In this document: in pieces, positions 8,315 to 17,075 of the stretch
Layout of the letters: every line of letters starts with the position of its first letter
Position numbering within the stretch: position 1 is the stretch's first letter
NCBI RefSeq assembly: GCF_013377905.1
Contig: NZ_JABKAV010000003.1
Coordinates: 1-64,000 of the forward strand
From: Hymenobacter terrestris
GTDB lineage: Bacteria; Bacteroidota; Bacteroidia; Cytophagales; Hymenobacteraceae
Direction: 5' to 3'
DNA: 64,000 nucleotides
Position numbers and translations under genes: made by a program
Notes under the pieces: generated by a model
Seen by the model: only the letters and a program-made list of their open reading frames with translations
What the model was told of the DNA's origin: nothing
Database searches by the model: none

Positions 8315-9055
8315 ATGACTGAGTTGCACAACCCTTTGTTTGAAGATGAGAAAGAGTTTCTGGAACGCCAGAAGCTGGAATATGAGCGGGCCCTGATGGG
8401 CGATGTTCAGGATATAAAGGAGAAGACACTGCAGTTGGGCAAGTACGCCGCCGCAGGAGCCGGAATATTGGGTGGGCTGTGGCTTATCTCGAAGGCCCTT
8501 GGCAGTTCCAAATCCAACAAAAAGCCGGCAAAGGCGCTCAAAGCTGCCGAAAAAGAATCTGCGAAGCAATTGAAGAACAACTCACGCAGGCCGCTGGCAT
8601 CGACTTCCGTTGACACGGCGGTGGCAGACGACTTGGGTTTGGGGGGGCGGCGGCTTCGGGGAAGCATGCCGGCCGCAGGCAGTGCTGCCACTAACGAGGC
8701 AGACCCGTTCCAGCCTGCTACGAACTACAACGCCGCAGCACCTGCTACCCGCCCGAGTGCCCGCCCACAGGAGCAGTCAGCCTCCATGGCCGACCCGTCG
8801 TCGCAGTCGGAAGCGTCCTCGATACTGGCCGCTACTTTCAACGCCTTTATGCAGTCGGACACGGGCAAGATGCTGGTGGCCCAGGCCACGGCCGTTACCT
8901 TGGCCTTTATTGCCAAAAAGGCCAGTGACTACTTGCCAGTCCTTAAAAATGCCGACCTTGCCGCTTCGGATGCACCGCGCCAAGAGCCGGAAACCCGCGA
9001 CATTGAATTTACTTACCACCACGACGACGCTGATGCGCCCAGCCAGCCTGCATGA
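8315..9055 (+). CDS. membrane-anchored protein of unknown function
   Basis: A 246-residue protein I do not recognise. It starts with an acidic helical region (EKEFLERQKLEYERAL, about 13-28) and a small hydrophobic segment at about 45-62 that is likely a membrane anchor. A long low-complexity Ala/Ser/Pro/Gln/Thr region follows (about 65-165), then a second hydrophobic helix at about 180-205 (LVAQATAVTLAFIAKKA). The layout recalls YtxH/DUF3618-type envelope stress proteins that pair with holin-like proteins. It begins 8 bases after the holin-like gene and overlaps the GGGP synthase start by 23 bases, so it is translationally coupled to both. Confidence 0.65.
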   Translation: MTELHNPLFEDEKEFLERQKLEYERALMGDVQDIKEKTLQLGKYAAAGAGILGGLWLISKALGSSKSNKKPAKALKAAEKESAKQLKNNSRRPLASTSVDTAVADDLGLGGRRLRGSMPAAGSAATNEADPFQPATNYNAAAPATRPSARPQEQSASMADPSSQSEASSILAATFNAFMQSDTGKMLVAQATAVTLAFIAKKASDYLPVLKNADLAASDAPRQEPETRDIEFTYHHDDADAPSQPA

Positions 9056-9842
9056 TACACTCAGCCAAAACCGCCAACTCGGCCGGAAGTCGCTGGCCGT
9101 TCTGCTGGACCCCGACAATATAGATGAGGCCGGGTGCCAGCGGTTGCTGAACTTAAGTGAGCGACACGCAGTAGATTACTTTTTTATGGGTGGCAGTCTG
9201 GTGCTTGGTTCGCATCAGGCTGCCCTCATTCGTTTTATCAAGAGCCGGTCCAGCGTACCGGTGATCCTCTTCCCAAGCCACAGCCTGCATTTCGATTCGC
9301 AGGCCGACGGCATCCTTTTGCTATCCTTGATTTCGGGCCGCAACCCCGAGTTTCTGATCGGTCAGCACGTAATTGCGGCCCCACGGCTGCGCGAAAGCGG
9401 CCTCCAGATTCTGCCTACCGGCTATATGCTCGTGGATAGTGGCCGCCAGACGACGGCCAGCTACATCAGTGGCACCACTCCCTTGCCCCACGACAAGCCT
9501 GCTATTGCCGCCTGCACCGCCATGGCCGGCGAGCAGCTAGGCCTGCGCCTCATCTACCTCGATGGCGGTAGCGGGGCCCTACACCCTGTTACGCCCGCCA
9601 TGATTGGGGCCGTACGCCAAGCAGTAGATCTGCCCATTATCGTAGGTGGTGGCCTAAATAGCGCCGAAAAAGCCCGTGCAGCCCTGCAGGCTGGGGCAGA
9701 TGTTATCGTGGTTGGGAACCATATCGAGCAGAACCCCGATTTCTTGGCCGAAGTAGCCGCCGTAATCACAGATTTCACGCGCGTTGCAGATGGCATAGAA
9801 GCAGCCAAAACCGTATCTACTCAGCACGTCATCAGCAGATAG
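9033..9842 (+). CDS. geranylgeranylglyceryl/heptaprenylglyceryl phosphate synthase
   Basis: A 269-residue TIM-barrel prenyltransferase that joins a polyprenyl diphosphate to sn-glycerol 1-phosphate, forming the ether-lipid precursor. Family motifs: LLDPDNI (25-31), the phosphate-binding FMGGSL, the YLDGGSGA strand and the C-terminal GGGLNSAEKARAALQAGADV phosphate loop followed by VVGN. The in-frame ATG at 9033 fits the family N-terminus; a start at 8610 would be an artefact overlapping the previous gene. Bacteroidota homologues belong to the group II hexameric enzymes; the final lipid in these bacteria is unclear to me. Last gene of the holin-like operon, closed by a strong terminator. Confidence 0.88.
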   Translation: MRPASLHDTLSQNRQLGRKSLAVLLDPDNIDEAGCQRLLNLSERHAVDYFFMGGSLVLGSHQAALIRFIKSRSSVPVILFPSHSLHFDSQADGILLLSLISGRNPEFLIGQHVIAAPRLRESGLQILPTGYMLVDSGRQTTASYISGTTPLPHDKPAIAACTAMAGEQLGLRLIYLDGGSGALHPVTPAMIGAVRQAVDLPIIVGGGLNSAEKARAALQAGADVIVVGNHIEQNPDFLAEVAAVITDFTRVADGIEAAKTVSTQHVISR

Positions 9843-9865
9843 CTACTACACACATATTCCTTTAG

Positions 9866-9914
9866 CAGAAAAGGAGAGAGCTCGACCAGATTGGCCGGGC
9901 TCTCTCCTTTTCTG
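9866..9914. terminator. bidirectional terminator between GGGP synthase and the AraC regulator
   Basis: A stem of about 16 bp, CAGAAAAGGAGAGAGC / GCTCTCTCCTTTTCTG, with a 17-base loop. It sits between convergent genes ending at 9842 and 9960. Confidence 0.8.
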
Positions 9915-9959
9915 TTACTACCATTGACACCTGCATCTGCGGCATCTGACCATCTGTAA

Positions 9960-10883
9960 TTAGATGTTCATGGCCGATTCGCGGCGGCGCATTTTGCCGG
10001 CCGGAATACCGAACATCATCTTAAAGCGGCGGCAGAAGTAAGCGGTGTCTTTATATCCCACTTCCTTACCGATGTCGCGGATGCTCTTTTTGGTGGTCCG
10101 AAGCAGGAACACGGCGCGCTCCATGCGCTGGTATTCAATGTAGTCCTGCGGGTTGATGCCGGTAAGCATCTTGAAGTACTGGCCCACATAATCTTCACTC
10201 ACGTTGGCTACGCCCGAGAGAACTTTGTTCGACAGGTCGCCGCCGATGTTCTCCTTGATGTAGTTGAATAGGTCGATGAGGCGTGGATCCTTGAAGTACG
10301 TGCTGTTGGTAGCCAGCTGCTCCACAAACATCTTATTCTTGAGGATGTAGCGTACGATTTCCACCACGATGTTCTCGGTGTAAATCGTGATGAGCCGCTC
10401 GCGGCCGGGCAGCTCCTGCAGGCTCTCCTCTACCACCTTGATGATGAGGTTGGCCAGCTTGGAATTGCCGGTGATGAGGAAGGCCGGCACATCGAGCGAG
10501 GCGAAGAAGTTCACCGAATCGAACACCTTGGCCTCAAAGCTCACAAACGAGTGGCTCTCCTCGGCATCCCCGATTAGGTCAAGGTCGGAGTTGGAGTGAA
10601 AGAACTTGTCCTTATTGGTGATTAGGTCGTCGTTGGTAATGCTCTTGCTAGGGTCGTGGCCATACGTAACCTTGGTAGCACGGCCGCCGGGGATAAAGAG
10701 CATTTCGCCCTCCTCTACCGCGTGGCTTTCATCGCCAAAGGAAACATGCCCTTTATGGAGCAGAATCAGGTTGTTACCTACATCGTAGGAGTTGCGCACC
10801 GTAAAGGGCTGCTGCAGCACCAGGTTCTTTGCTTTGATGTACCGGACACCCAGGGACTCTATTACTTTATTATAATCTTCCAT
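9960..10883 (-). CDS. AraC-family transcriptional regulator
   Basis: A 307-residue regulator. Residues about 20-75 form a cupin-like sensor (LILLHKGHVSFGDE, EEGEMLFIPGG). A helical middle follows, and residues about 205-300 are the double HTH AraC domain (LSGVANVSEDYVGQYFKMLTG; then IRDIGKEVGYKDTAYFCRRFKMMFG). It is single-gene, with a terminator on its downstream side. The likely promoter is a -7 variant TTATTTTG just upstream (one mismatch). The next gene leftward-transcribed from upstream is the acyl-CoA dehydrogenase, which ends in its own terminator, so a regulatory link is only a guess. Its ligand is unknown. Confidence 0.85.
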   Translation of the reverse strand: MEDYNKVIESLGVRYIKAKNLVLQQPFTVRNSYDVGNNLILLHKGHVSFGDESHAVEEGEMLFIPGGRATKVTYGHDPSKSITNDDLITNKDKFFHSNSDLDLIGDAEESHSFVSFEAKVFDSVNFFASLDVPAFLITGNSKLANLIIKVVEESLQELPGRERLITIYTENIVVEIVRYILKNKMFVEQLATNSTYFKDPRLIDLFNYIKENIGGDLSNKVLSGVANVSEDYVGQYFKMLTGINPQDYIEYQRMERAVFLLRTTKKSIRDIGKEVGYKDTAYFCRRFKMMFGIPAGKMRRRESAMNI

Positions 10884-10976
10884 CGGTAGGTAGAGCGAGA
10901 AATTTGAGAGTAGTAAACCAGATTATAGTACCTCTGGTTTAACAAATGCAAAATAACATATAAAAATTCACAAAAA

Positions 10977-11011
10977 CACAAAACCCAGCCATTTACTGGC
11001 TGGGTTTTGTG
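10977..11011 (-). terminator. terminator of the acyl-CoA dehydrogenase gene
   Basis: A perfect 15-bp stem, CACAAAACCCAGCCA / TGGCTGGGTTTTGTG, with a 5-base loop and a T-rich tail on the minus strand. It lies 32 bases past the stop at 11043. Confidence 0.88.
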
Positions 11012-11042
11012 CAATACTTCTGAATAATAGGCAATTCTGTTT

Positions 11043-12182
11043 CTATTTGAGAATTTCCCTAGAGATTACAATTTTCTGAATCTCGGAGGTTCCCTCATAA
11101 ATCTGGGTGATTTTGGCATCACGCATCATCCGCTCCACATGGTATTCTTTCACGAAACCATAGCCACCATGAATCTGTACGGCCTCTACGGCTGTGTCCA
11201 TGGCAACCTTCGAGGCGAACAACTTAGCCATAGCGCCCGACTTGGCGTAGTCTTGGTGAGCGTCTTTGTCATGGGCCGACTGCAGACAGAGTAAACGGGC
11301 CGCGTCGATGTTGGTAGCCATATCGGCCAGCTTGAACTGGATGGCCTGATGCTGCGAAATCGGCACACCGAACGCCTTCCGCTCCTGGGCGTACTTCAAC
11401 GACAATTCATAAGCACCCGAGGCAATACCCAGGGCTTGGGCAGCAATACCAATACGGCCACCAGCCAGCACCTGCATGGCGAACTTGAAGCCGAAGCCAT
11501 CTTCGCCGATACGGTTTTCCTTGGGCACCTTCACATCGGTGAACTGCAGCGAACAGGTATCGGAACCGCGGATACCGAGCTTGTTTTCCTTGGGGCTGGT
11601 TACGAAACCTTCCATGCCCTTCTCAACGATAAGCACGTTGATGCCGCGGTGCTTGGCTTCGGGGTTGGTTTGGGCCACTACGAGGTATACCGAAGCAGTG
11701 GTACCGTTAGTAATCCAGTTTTTGGTGCCGTTGAGCAGATAATGGTCGCCCATATCCTCGGCGGTGGTGCGCTGGCTTGTGGCATCGGACCCAGCCTCTG
11801 GCTCCGATAGGGCAAAGGCGCCAATGATTTCGCCGGACGTCAGGCCGGGCAGATACTTTCGCTTCTGCTCCTCGTTGCCGTACTTCTCTAAGCCCCAGCA
11901 TACCAGCGAGTTGTTCACCGACATGATAACGGAGCACGAGGCGTCCACTTTGCTGATTTCCTCCATGGCCAGCACGTAGCTCACGGTATCCATGCCGCCG
12001 CCACCGTACTCGGGGCTCACCATCATACCCATGAAGCCCAGCTCGCCCATCTTCTTGATTTGCTCAGTCGGAAATTTTTGGTGCTCGTCGCGCTCAATTA
12101 CACCAGCCCATAGTTCGCTCTGGGCAAAGTCGCGGGCAGCGGCCTGTACGGCCAGTTGTTCTTCAGTAAGCTGGAAATCCAT
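11043..12182 (-). CDS. acyl-CoA dehydrogenase (short-chain type)
   Basis: A 379-residue FAD enzyme that oxidises acyl-CoA to trans-2-enoyl-CoA in beta-oxidation and passes electrons to ETF. The start is ATG at 12182 (MDFQLTEEQLAVQAAARDFA), the normal family N-terminus; the frame open to 12212 adds ten unrelated residues. Visible features: the helical N-domain, the FAD/substrate region (ALSEPEAGSDA, and WITNG), and the C-domain ending in IYEGTSEI. There Glu363 is the catalytic base position of butyryl/short-chain enzymes. It is monocistronic, with a good -7 element at 12250-12257. Confidence 0.93.
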   Translation of the reverse strand: MDFQLTEEQLAVQAAARDFAQSELWAGVIERDEHQKFPTEQIKKMGELGFMGMMVSPEYGGGGMDTVSYVLAMEEISKVDASCSVIMSVNNSLVCWGLEKYGNEEQKRKYLPGLTSGEIIGAFALSEPEAGSDATSQRTTAEDMGDHYLLNGTKNWITNGTTASVYLVVAQTNPEAKHRGINVLIVEKGMEGFVTSPKENKLGIRGSDTCSLQFTDVKVPKENRIGEDGFGFKFAMQVLAGGRIGIAAQALGIASGAYELSLKYAQERKAFGVPISQHQAIQFKLADMATNIDAARLLCLQSAHDKDAHQDYAKSGAMAKLFASKVAMDTAVEAVQIHGGYGFVKEYHVERMMRDAKITQIYEGTSEIQKIVISREILK

Positions 12183-12249
12183 GCAGTAAAGTGGGTGGGG
12201 TGGGAAAATCAAACGGTTGGGCCAGCACGACGAGCGGGCTGCGGCCGGA

Positions 12250-12257
12250 CAAAATTA
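12250..12257 (-). promoter_or_regulatory. -7 element for acyl-CoA dehydrogenase
   Basis: The minus strand reads TAATTTTG, matching TAnnTTTG. It predicts a leader of about 60 bases before the ATG at 12182. I see no clear -33 TTTG. Confidence 0.5.
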
Positions 12258-12344
12258 CGCAATCAGGCGTTGGGCAGTAGCGTTCTAACACAAAACCCGC
12301 ACAAAGAGTTGGCGGTCAGCGTCACTCTACTTGCTTTGGCAACT

Positions 12345-12380
12345 AAAAAGCCGCTTCCGAAGATCCGGAAGCGGCTTTTT
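12345..12380 (-). terminator. terminator of the zinc metallopeptidase operon
   Basis: Perfect arms AAAAAGCCGCTTCCG / CGGAAGCGGCTTTTT with a 6-base loop, 18 bases past the stop at 12399. Confidence 0.88.
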
Positions 12381-12398
12381 ATAGTGGGTTGTGCTGCC

Positions 12399-13091
12399 TT
12401 AACTGTTGCGACGACCGCCCAGAAAGAGACTGACGTAGTACAGCAGAGTGGCCAAAGAACTGAGGGCGGCAACCACGTAAGTCATGGCCGCCCACCACAG
12501 CGCGTCTTTGGCCATGGCGTGTTCTTGAGGTGTTACGATGCCCCGCTTATCAATCCAGGCTAGGGCACGCTTCGAAGCATCGAACTCGACGGGCAGCGTG
12601 ACGAAGGCAAATAGCGTTGTGAGCGAGAATAGCACCACACCGGCCCCCAGCGGCCAAGGAGTGCGATTGAGCAGAAATACGCCCGCAATCAGCAGGATGG
12701 GCATAAAGCGCGATACGGCGCTTAGGGCCGGCACCATAGCCGAACGGAACTGCAACATATTGTAGGCCGTGGCATGCTGCACGGCATGGCCGCATTCGTG
12801 GGCGGCTACGGCGGCAGCGGCAGCGCTACGCTCGGCATAAACGGCTTCGCTTAGGTTCACAGTTTTGTCGGCCGGGTTGTAGTGGTCGGTCAGGCGGCCT
12901 TCGGTGCTGATGACACGCACATCGGTGATGCCGTTGTCTGCGAGCATCAGTTCAGCAATCTGTTTGCCCGACAGGCCATTCTGGAGGCCAACCTGGGAAT
13001 ACTGCTCGAACTTGCTTTTGAGGCGACGCTGCACAAGCCAGCTGACCACCATGGCAACAATCAAGACGATGTATATGGGAGAAAATATCAT
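12399..13091 (-). CDS. YugP-type membrane zinc metallopeptidase
   Basis: A 230-residue protein of the Zn_peptidase_2 family. It has an N-terminal membrane helix (about 5-21), a cytoplasmic catalytic part with the HExxH zinc motif HECGH (His98, Glu99, His102), and three more hydrophobic segments (about 120-140, 146-168, 205-225). The EFDAS motif near 169-173 is where the family supplies another zinc ligand. Substrates are not established. It is the last gene of a leftward series (panC, panD, flippase, heptose adenylyltransferase), 62 bases after the previous gene. Confidence 0.88.
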   Translation of the reverse strand: MIFSPIYIVLIVAMVVSWLVQRRLKSKFEQYSQVGLQNGLSGKQIAELMLADNGITDVRVISTEGRLTDHYNPADKTVNLSEAVYAERSAAAAAVAAHECGHAVQHATAYNMLQFRSAMVPALSAVSRFMPILLIAGVFLLNRTPWPLGAGVVLFSLTTLFAFVTLPVEFDASKRALAWIDKRGIVTPQEHAMAKDALWWAAMTYVVAALSSLATLLYYVSLFLGGRRNS

Positions 13092-13153
13092 GGGAGAAAA
13101 TCAGATGTGCTGGTTGAACAATGGCCCGCCGGATTTCGTGCCGGCCGGCGCTA

Positions 13154-13630
13154 CTACGTGTGACTGATACGCTCGACGATGCGCGTGGTGCTGTAGCCTG
13201 GCACCAGCGGCACCGTCAGCACACGGCCGCCGCGGGCCAGCACCACCTCATGGCCCACAATCTGGCTTACGGCGTAGTCGTCGCCCTTCACCAAAATATC
13301 GGGTTGCACGGTTTCAATGAGGGCCAACGGGGTTTGCTCGTCGAAGAGCGTCACGGCATCAACAAACAAAAGCGAAGCCAGAACCCGCGCGCGTGACACT
13401 TCGTCCTGCAAGGGCCGGCCGGGCTTGAGTCGGCTAACCGAAGCGTCAGTGTTCAGGCCCACCACCAGCCGCTGGCCCAGGTGCCGGGCTTTCTCGAGGT
13501 AGTCGACGTGGCCCAGGTGCAGCAGATCGAAGCAGCCATTGGTAAACACTACCTTCTCGCCAGCCGCCTGCCAGGCAGCTACGGCAGTTGCGAGGGCTTC
13601 GCGGCTCAGTATTTTATCTTTCGACCACAT
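13154..13630 (-). CDS. D-glycero-beta-D-manno-heptose 1-phosphate adenylyltransferase
   Basis: A 158-residue cytidylyltransferase-fold enzyme that makes ADP-heptose for the lipopolysaccharide core. It equals the C-terminal half of E. coli HldE (RfaE domain II). Motifs: [17 protein letters not shown] with the nucleotide-binding HxGH, and the C-terminal TTRIVERI corresponding to the family's STTxxI signature. The start at 13630 ([13 protein letters not shown]) fits the family; the frame open to 13678 adds 16 unlikely residues. The kinase half is not in the window, so the two functions are split here. Confidence 0.9.
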   Translation of the reverse strand: MWSKDKILSREALATAVAAWQAAGEKVVFTNGCFDLLHLGHVDYLEKARHLGQRLVVGLNTDASVSRLKPGRPLQDEVSRARVLASLLFVDAVTLFDEQTPLALIETVQPDILVKGDDYAVSQIVGHEVVLARGGRVLTVPLVPGYSTTRIVERISHT

Positions 13631-13707
13631 GGCTTTAGCTGATAAGTTGGGGAAATAGTGTGAACATAAGATCAACAAGCCTCACCTATTGAAACCTTGG
13701 CTTACGC

Positions 13708-14763
13708 TTATTGCGGCCCTACTACTTCAGTTTCCAGTGCCACATCGGCTAAAGCCCGGCGCTTATGGCCCTTACCCGATTTGACCATACTGGCGGCAAA
13801 GCTGATACCGCCCATGAGCACAACCAGCAGCGTCTGAGAGCCGTGCACTACCAGCGCGTAGGCAATGCCGGCCTCCTTACTGATACCGTAGGCTAACAAC
13901 ACGCTCTGTACCATCACATGGAAGGGCCCGATACCGCCCGCCACCGGCGCGGCCATACCCAGAGCTCCAAACGTAAGCACGGCCAGACCAGCACGCATTC
14001 CCAAATCATAGGTTTCAGGAAAAGCGAAAAAAGCCAGGTAGTCCATGAGGTAATACACGGCCCAGGTAAAGAAGGTGTGGAACAGGAACAGCCCCTTATT
14101 CTCCAGCTTCAGGATACTGAACGCACCAGCCAGTACACCTTTTACGAAGCCTACAGCCTTGCTGAACAGCGCATTCTGGCGCAGCTGTTCCAAGTTGCGA
14201 AACACCGCGTAGCCTAGGCCCAGCATCAGCAACAGGGCAATACCCAGGGCCACCAGCAACGGCGTACGGTTGCGGGCCAGATCATCGTAGCGACCAGCCA
14301 GCACTTTGTCGGTCACGAAGCTCCAGAAAGTATTGAAGTCGAGAAGCAGCGTAGTACCCAGCAAACCCAATAGCACCAGCACATCAATTACCCGCTCGGT
14401 TACTACTGTACCCAGCGCCACCTGCACCGGCACGCCACTAGTACGCCGCAGCACCGAACAACGAATAACCTCGCCCATACGCGGTAGTACCAGGTTGGCC
14501 AAGTAGCCCACCATCATAGCATGGTACACATCCCAATAGCGGGGATAGTAGCCGGTGGGCTCAATCTGCATTTTCCAGCGGTAGGCGCGGCTGAAGTAAC
14601 CCAGCACCGACAGCCCCATAGTAAGCAACAGCCACCAGTAGTTAGCCCCGCGTACGTACTGCCCGATGCGACTCAGATCCTGCCCCTGCAGCGCATACCA
14701 CATCAGGAGGCCCGATACGGATAGCAGAAGCGTATATTTTATAATGTTGAGGACTTGCTTCAT
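13708..14763 (-). CDS. flippase-like integral membrane protein (YbhN/UPF0104)
   Basis: A 351-residue protein with about eight membrane helices. It belongs to the lysylphosphatidylglycerol-synthase transmembrane superfamily (PF03706), without the soluble aminoacyl-transferase part of MprF. Characteristic stretches are FSRAYRWKM, GYLANLVLPRMGEVIRCSVL and the late APVAGGIGPFHVMVQ. Such proteins move or modify lipids; the substrate is unknown. It sits between panD (32 bases upstream) and the ADP-heptose enzyme, consistent with an envelope role. Confidence 0.82.
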   Translation of the reverse strand: MKQVLNIIKYTLLLSVSGLLMWYALQGQDLSRIGQYVRGANYWWLLLTMGLSVLGYFSRAYRWKMQIEPTGYYPRYWDVYHAMMVGYLANLVLPRMGEVIRCSVLRRTSGVPVQVALGTVVTERVIDVLVLLGLLGTTLLLDFNTFWSFVTDKVLAGRYDDLARNRTPLLVALGIALLLMLGLGYAVFRNLEQLRQNALFSKAVGFVKGVLAGAFSILKLENKGLFLFHTFFTWAVYYLMDYLAFFAFPETYDLGMRAGLAVLTFGALGMAAPVAGGIGPFHVMVQSVLLAYGISKEAGIAYALVVHGSQTLLVVLMGGISFAASMVKSGKGHKRRALADVALETEVVGPQ

Positions 14764-14795
14764 GCAGCAGGATCTGGGGGGCAGGAAAAGAGCTG

Positions 14796-15143
14796 CTAGG
14801 CTACTCGGTTGTGCTGGTCGGGGAAGATGACGGTAGGCTGATGCATTTTGGCCTCAGCGAAGTCGATAAGGGCGTAGGATATAATGATGACAATATCGCC
14901 CACGGCCACGCGGCGGGCGGCCGGGCCGTTTAGGCAAATCATGCCCGAGCCCCGCTCTCCCTTAATGGTGTAGGTTTCAAACCGCTCGCCGTTGTTGATA
15001 TTGACAATGGTGACCTTTTCATTTTCCACCATGTTGGCCGCATCGAGCAGGTCCTCATCAATGGTAATGCTGCCCACATAGTGCAACTCGGCCTGAGTAA
15101 CCTTAACGCGGTGAATTTTCGACTTGAGAACCTCTATATGCAT
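14796..15143 (-). CDS. panD: aspartate 1-decarboxylase
   Basis: A 115-residue proenzyme that makes beta-alanine from aspartate for pantothenate. The self-cleavage site is present: YVGSIT, with Gly24-Ser25, where Ser25 becomes the pyruvoyl group. The N-terminal [20 protein letters not shown] is the family signature and the length is usual. It lies 145 bases after panC, with its own -7 element at 15175-15182, and 32 bases before the flippase gene. Confidence 0.97.
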   Translation of the reverse strand: MHIEVLKSKIHRVKVTQAELHYVGSITIDEDLLDAANMVENEKVTIVNINNGERFETYTIKGERGSGMICLNGPAARRVAVGDIVIIISYALIDFAEAKMHQPTVIFPDQHNRVA

Positions 15144-15174
15144 GTGCTAAAGCATCAGATACTGTTTGGGGCCC

Positions 15175-15182
15175 CAAAGATA
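15175..15182 (-). promoter_or_regulatory. -7 element for panD
   Basis: The minus strand reads TATCTTTG, matching TAnnTTTG. It would give a leader of about 25 bases before panD, so panD and the genes below it can be transcribed apart from panC. Confidence 0.5.
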
Positions 15183-15288
15183 CGGAAGGCGAGATAGTGA
15201 AGCCGTGAGGCAAAGGCCTATTGAAATCAAGGGACTTGCTGATGCTGTCGCCGGTTCGTGAATACCGGCTCAGCAGCTCGTCAGCTGT

Positions 15289-16143
15289 TTATTTCACCTC
15301 TACCACTACGTTATCAATCAGCCGTACGCCGCCGAGGTGGGCAGCCAAGCACACTACAACGGCACGGTCGGTATGCGTATCGGTCAGGGGCTGCAGGGTG
15401 TGGGCATCGGCCACGGTAATGTACTCTAGCTCCAGCCCGGACACGGCAGCCAGCTGCTCACGCACGACCGCCTGCACCTCCCCCGGCGTAGTATGCCCAC
15501 CTCGGAGCAACTCGGCAGCAGCCTGCAGGCTTTGGTACAGGCGCGGGGCCAGCGCGCGTGCCTCGGGGCTCAGCCGCCGGTTGCGCGACGACATGGCCAG
15601 CCCGTCGGGCTCACGTACCGTTGGGAAAGCCACCAATTCCAGATCGAAAGCCAAGTCGCTGATGAGCTGACGCACGATAGCCACCTGCTGGAAATCCTTC
15701 TGGCCGAAATAGGCGCGGTGAGGCCGACTGAGGTGGAAAAGCTTGCTGACCACCGTAGCCACTCCGTTGAAGTGGCCGGGGCGGTGTTCCCCCTCCATTA
15801 CCCGCTCCAGAGCTCCAAAACCGAATTGCACTGCCGTCGGGCGGGGGTACATTTCGGCTACTGAGGGCAGAAACAGGGCAGTGCAGCCAGCCGGAGCCAG
15901 CAGGGCCGCATCGGCCTCGGGCAGACGGGGGTACAGGCGAAAGTCGTCGGGGTTATTGAACTGGGTAGGATTGACGAAGATACTGGCCACTACTACGTCG
16001 CACTCGGTGGCGGCGGCCCGTACCAGCTGCAAATGGCCTTCGTGGAGCGCACCCATAGTGGGCACCAAGCCAATATGTTGGCCGGCCCTACGCCATTTTT
16101 CGGTGTGGGCTTGCAACGCGGCAGCAGTAGTGAGTATCTCCAT
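15289..16143 (-). CDS. panC: pantothenate synthetase (pantoate--beta-alanine ligase)
   Basis: A 284-residue enzyme that joins pantoate and beta-alanine using ATP. Motifs: LVPTMGALHEGHLQLV with the HxGH-type nucleotide site, SIFVNPTQFN, and FGQKDFQQVAIVRQL, followed by the AMSSRN motif (KMSKS equivalent). The ATG at 16143 (MEILTTAAALQ) is the natural start; the frame open to 16200 adds 19 residues without similarity. It is divergent from the glycogen synthase gene and upstream of panD, so beta-alanine supply and use are encoded together. Confidence 0.96.
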   Translation of the reverse strand: MEILTTAAALQAHTEKWRRAGQHIGLVPTMGALHEGHLQLVRAAATECDVVVASIFVNPTQFNNPDDFRLYPRLPEADAALLAPAGCTALFLPSVAEMYPRPTAVQFGFGALERVMEGEHRPGHFNGVATVVSKLFHLSRPHRAYFGQKDFQQVAIVRQLISDLAFDLELVAFPTVREPDGLAMSSRNRRLSPEARALAPRLYQSLQAAAELLRGGHTTPGEVQAVVREQLAAVSGLELEYITVADAHTLQPLTDTHTDRAVVVCLAAHLGGVRLIDNVVVEVK

Positions 16144-16207
16144 AAAGCAAAGGGGCCCGGCCAGGGGCCGGAAGGCGGACCAGAATGAAATTTCCCTCAA
16201 AAATGCT

Positions 16208-16215
16208 TAATTTTG
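16208..16215 (+). promoter_or_regulatory. -7 element for the glycogen synthase-DUF4270 pair
   Basis: TAATTTTG matches TAnnTTTG; transcription would start near 16222, about 40 bases before the ATG at 16263. The -33 is not clear. Confidence 0.55.
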
Positions 16216-16262
16216 TGCATCCCAAAGTGTTGCCTACCTCTAATAATCCCAACTGACCGTTT

Positions 16263-17075
16263 ATGTCGAAGTTGAAAATACTCTATGCTGCCACGGAAAT
16301 CGACCCGTTTCTGCAGACCACCAAGGTAGCGGAGTTTTTGCGGCGCTTGCCGCAGGGCATGCAGGAAATGGGGATGGAGATCCGCATTTTTGTACCCCGT
16401 TTTGGCATTATCAACGAGCGTAAAAACCGATTGCACGAGGTAGTACGCCTCTCAGGCATCAACATTGCGGTAGGCGAAGATGAAAAGCCGCTCATCATCA
16501 AAGTGGCTTCTATTCCTAATGCCAAGCTACAGGTATACTTTATCGACAACGAAGATTATTTCCACCGCAAGTCGGTACTGGTTGATAAGAACGACAAGTT
16601 TCACTCCGACAACGACGAGCGGGCCATCTTCTTCTGCAAAGGCGTACTGGAAACAGTAAAGAAACTCGGCTGGGCTCCTGATATCGTGCATTGCAACGAC
16701 TGGATGACAGGCCTGATTCCGATGTATCTGAAAACGACCTACAAGAAGGACCCGATTTTCAAGGATGCCAAATCTGTCTTCACGATTTACAGCAACGAAT
16801 TCGATTTCAAGTTCGACGCCGACATTATCGAAAAGGCCAAGATGCTCGATATCGACGATGATATGCTAGCTTCTTTGAAGACGGCTGATTTTGGCGGCTT
16901 CATTAAAACGGGCATGCAGTATGCCGATAAGGTTGTGAAATCTGACGAAGATTTCAGCGAAAACATGGAGGCACTGTTCACCGAGTATTCGACCAAAAAG
17001 CAAATTGACCAGGTTGCCGCCGATGACGACCTGTTGACTTCTTACTACGCGCTCTATAATGAACTGGCCAACTAG
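16263..17075 (+). CDS. glycogen/starch synthase, GT5 N-terminal domain only
   Basis: A 270-residue protein matching only the N-terminal Rossmann domain of GT5 glycogen synthases (KILYAATEIDPFLQTTKVAEFL; MEIRIFVPRFG; DIVHCNDWMTGLIPMYLK). The usual GT-B enzyme has about 480 residues, and the C-terminal domain with the ADP-glucose-binding motif is missing. The KxGG motif of the classical enzyme appears as KVAE here. One-domain homologues of this size are common in Bacteroidota beside panC, so this is probably a stable family rather than a truncation. Its catalytic activity is unproven. Its stop overlaps the next start by 17 bases. Confidence 0.82.
   Translation: MSKLKILYAATEIDPFLQTTKVAEFLRRLPQGMQEMGMEIRIFVPRFGIINERKNRLHEVVRLSGINIAVGEDEKPLIIKVASIPNAKLQVYFIDNEDYFHRKSVLVDKNDKFHSDNDERAIFFCKGVLETVKKLGWAPDIVHCNDWMTGLIPMYLKTTYKKDPIFKDAKSVFTIYSNEFDFKFDADIIEKAKMLDIDDDMLASLKTADFGGFIKTGMQYADKVVKSDEDFSENMEALFTEYSTKKQIDQVAADDDLLTSYYALYNELAN

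Noticed and set aside
8610..9032. N-terminal extension of the GGGP synthase frame
   Set aside because: It overlaps the upstream gene in another frame and is Arg/Pro/Thr-rich without homology. The ATG at 9033 gives the family N-terminus.
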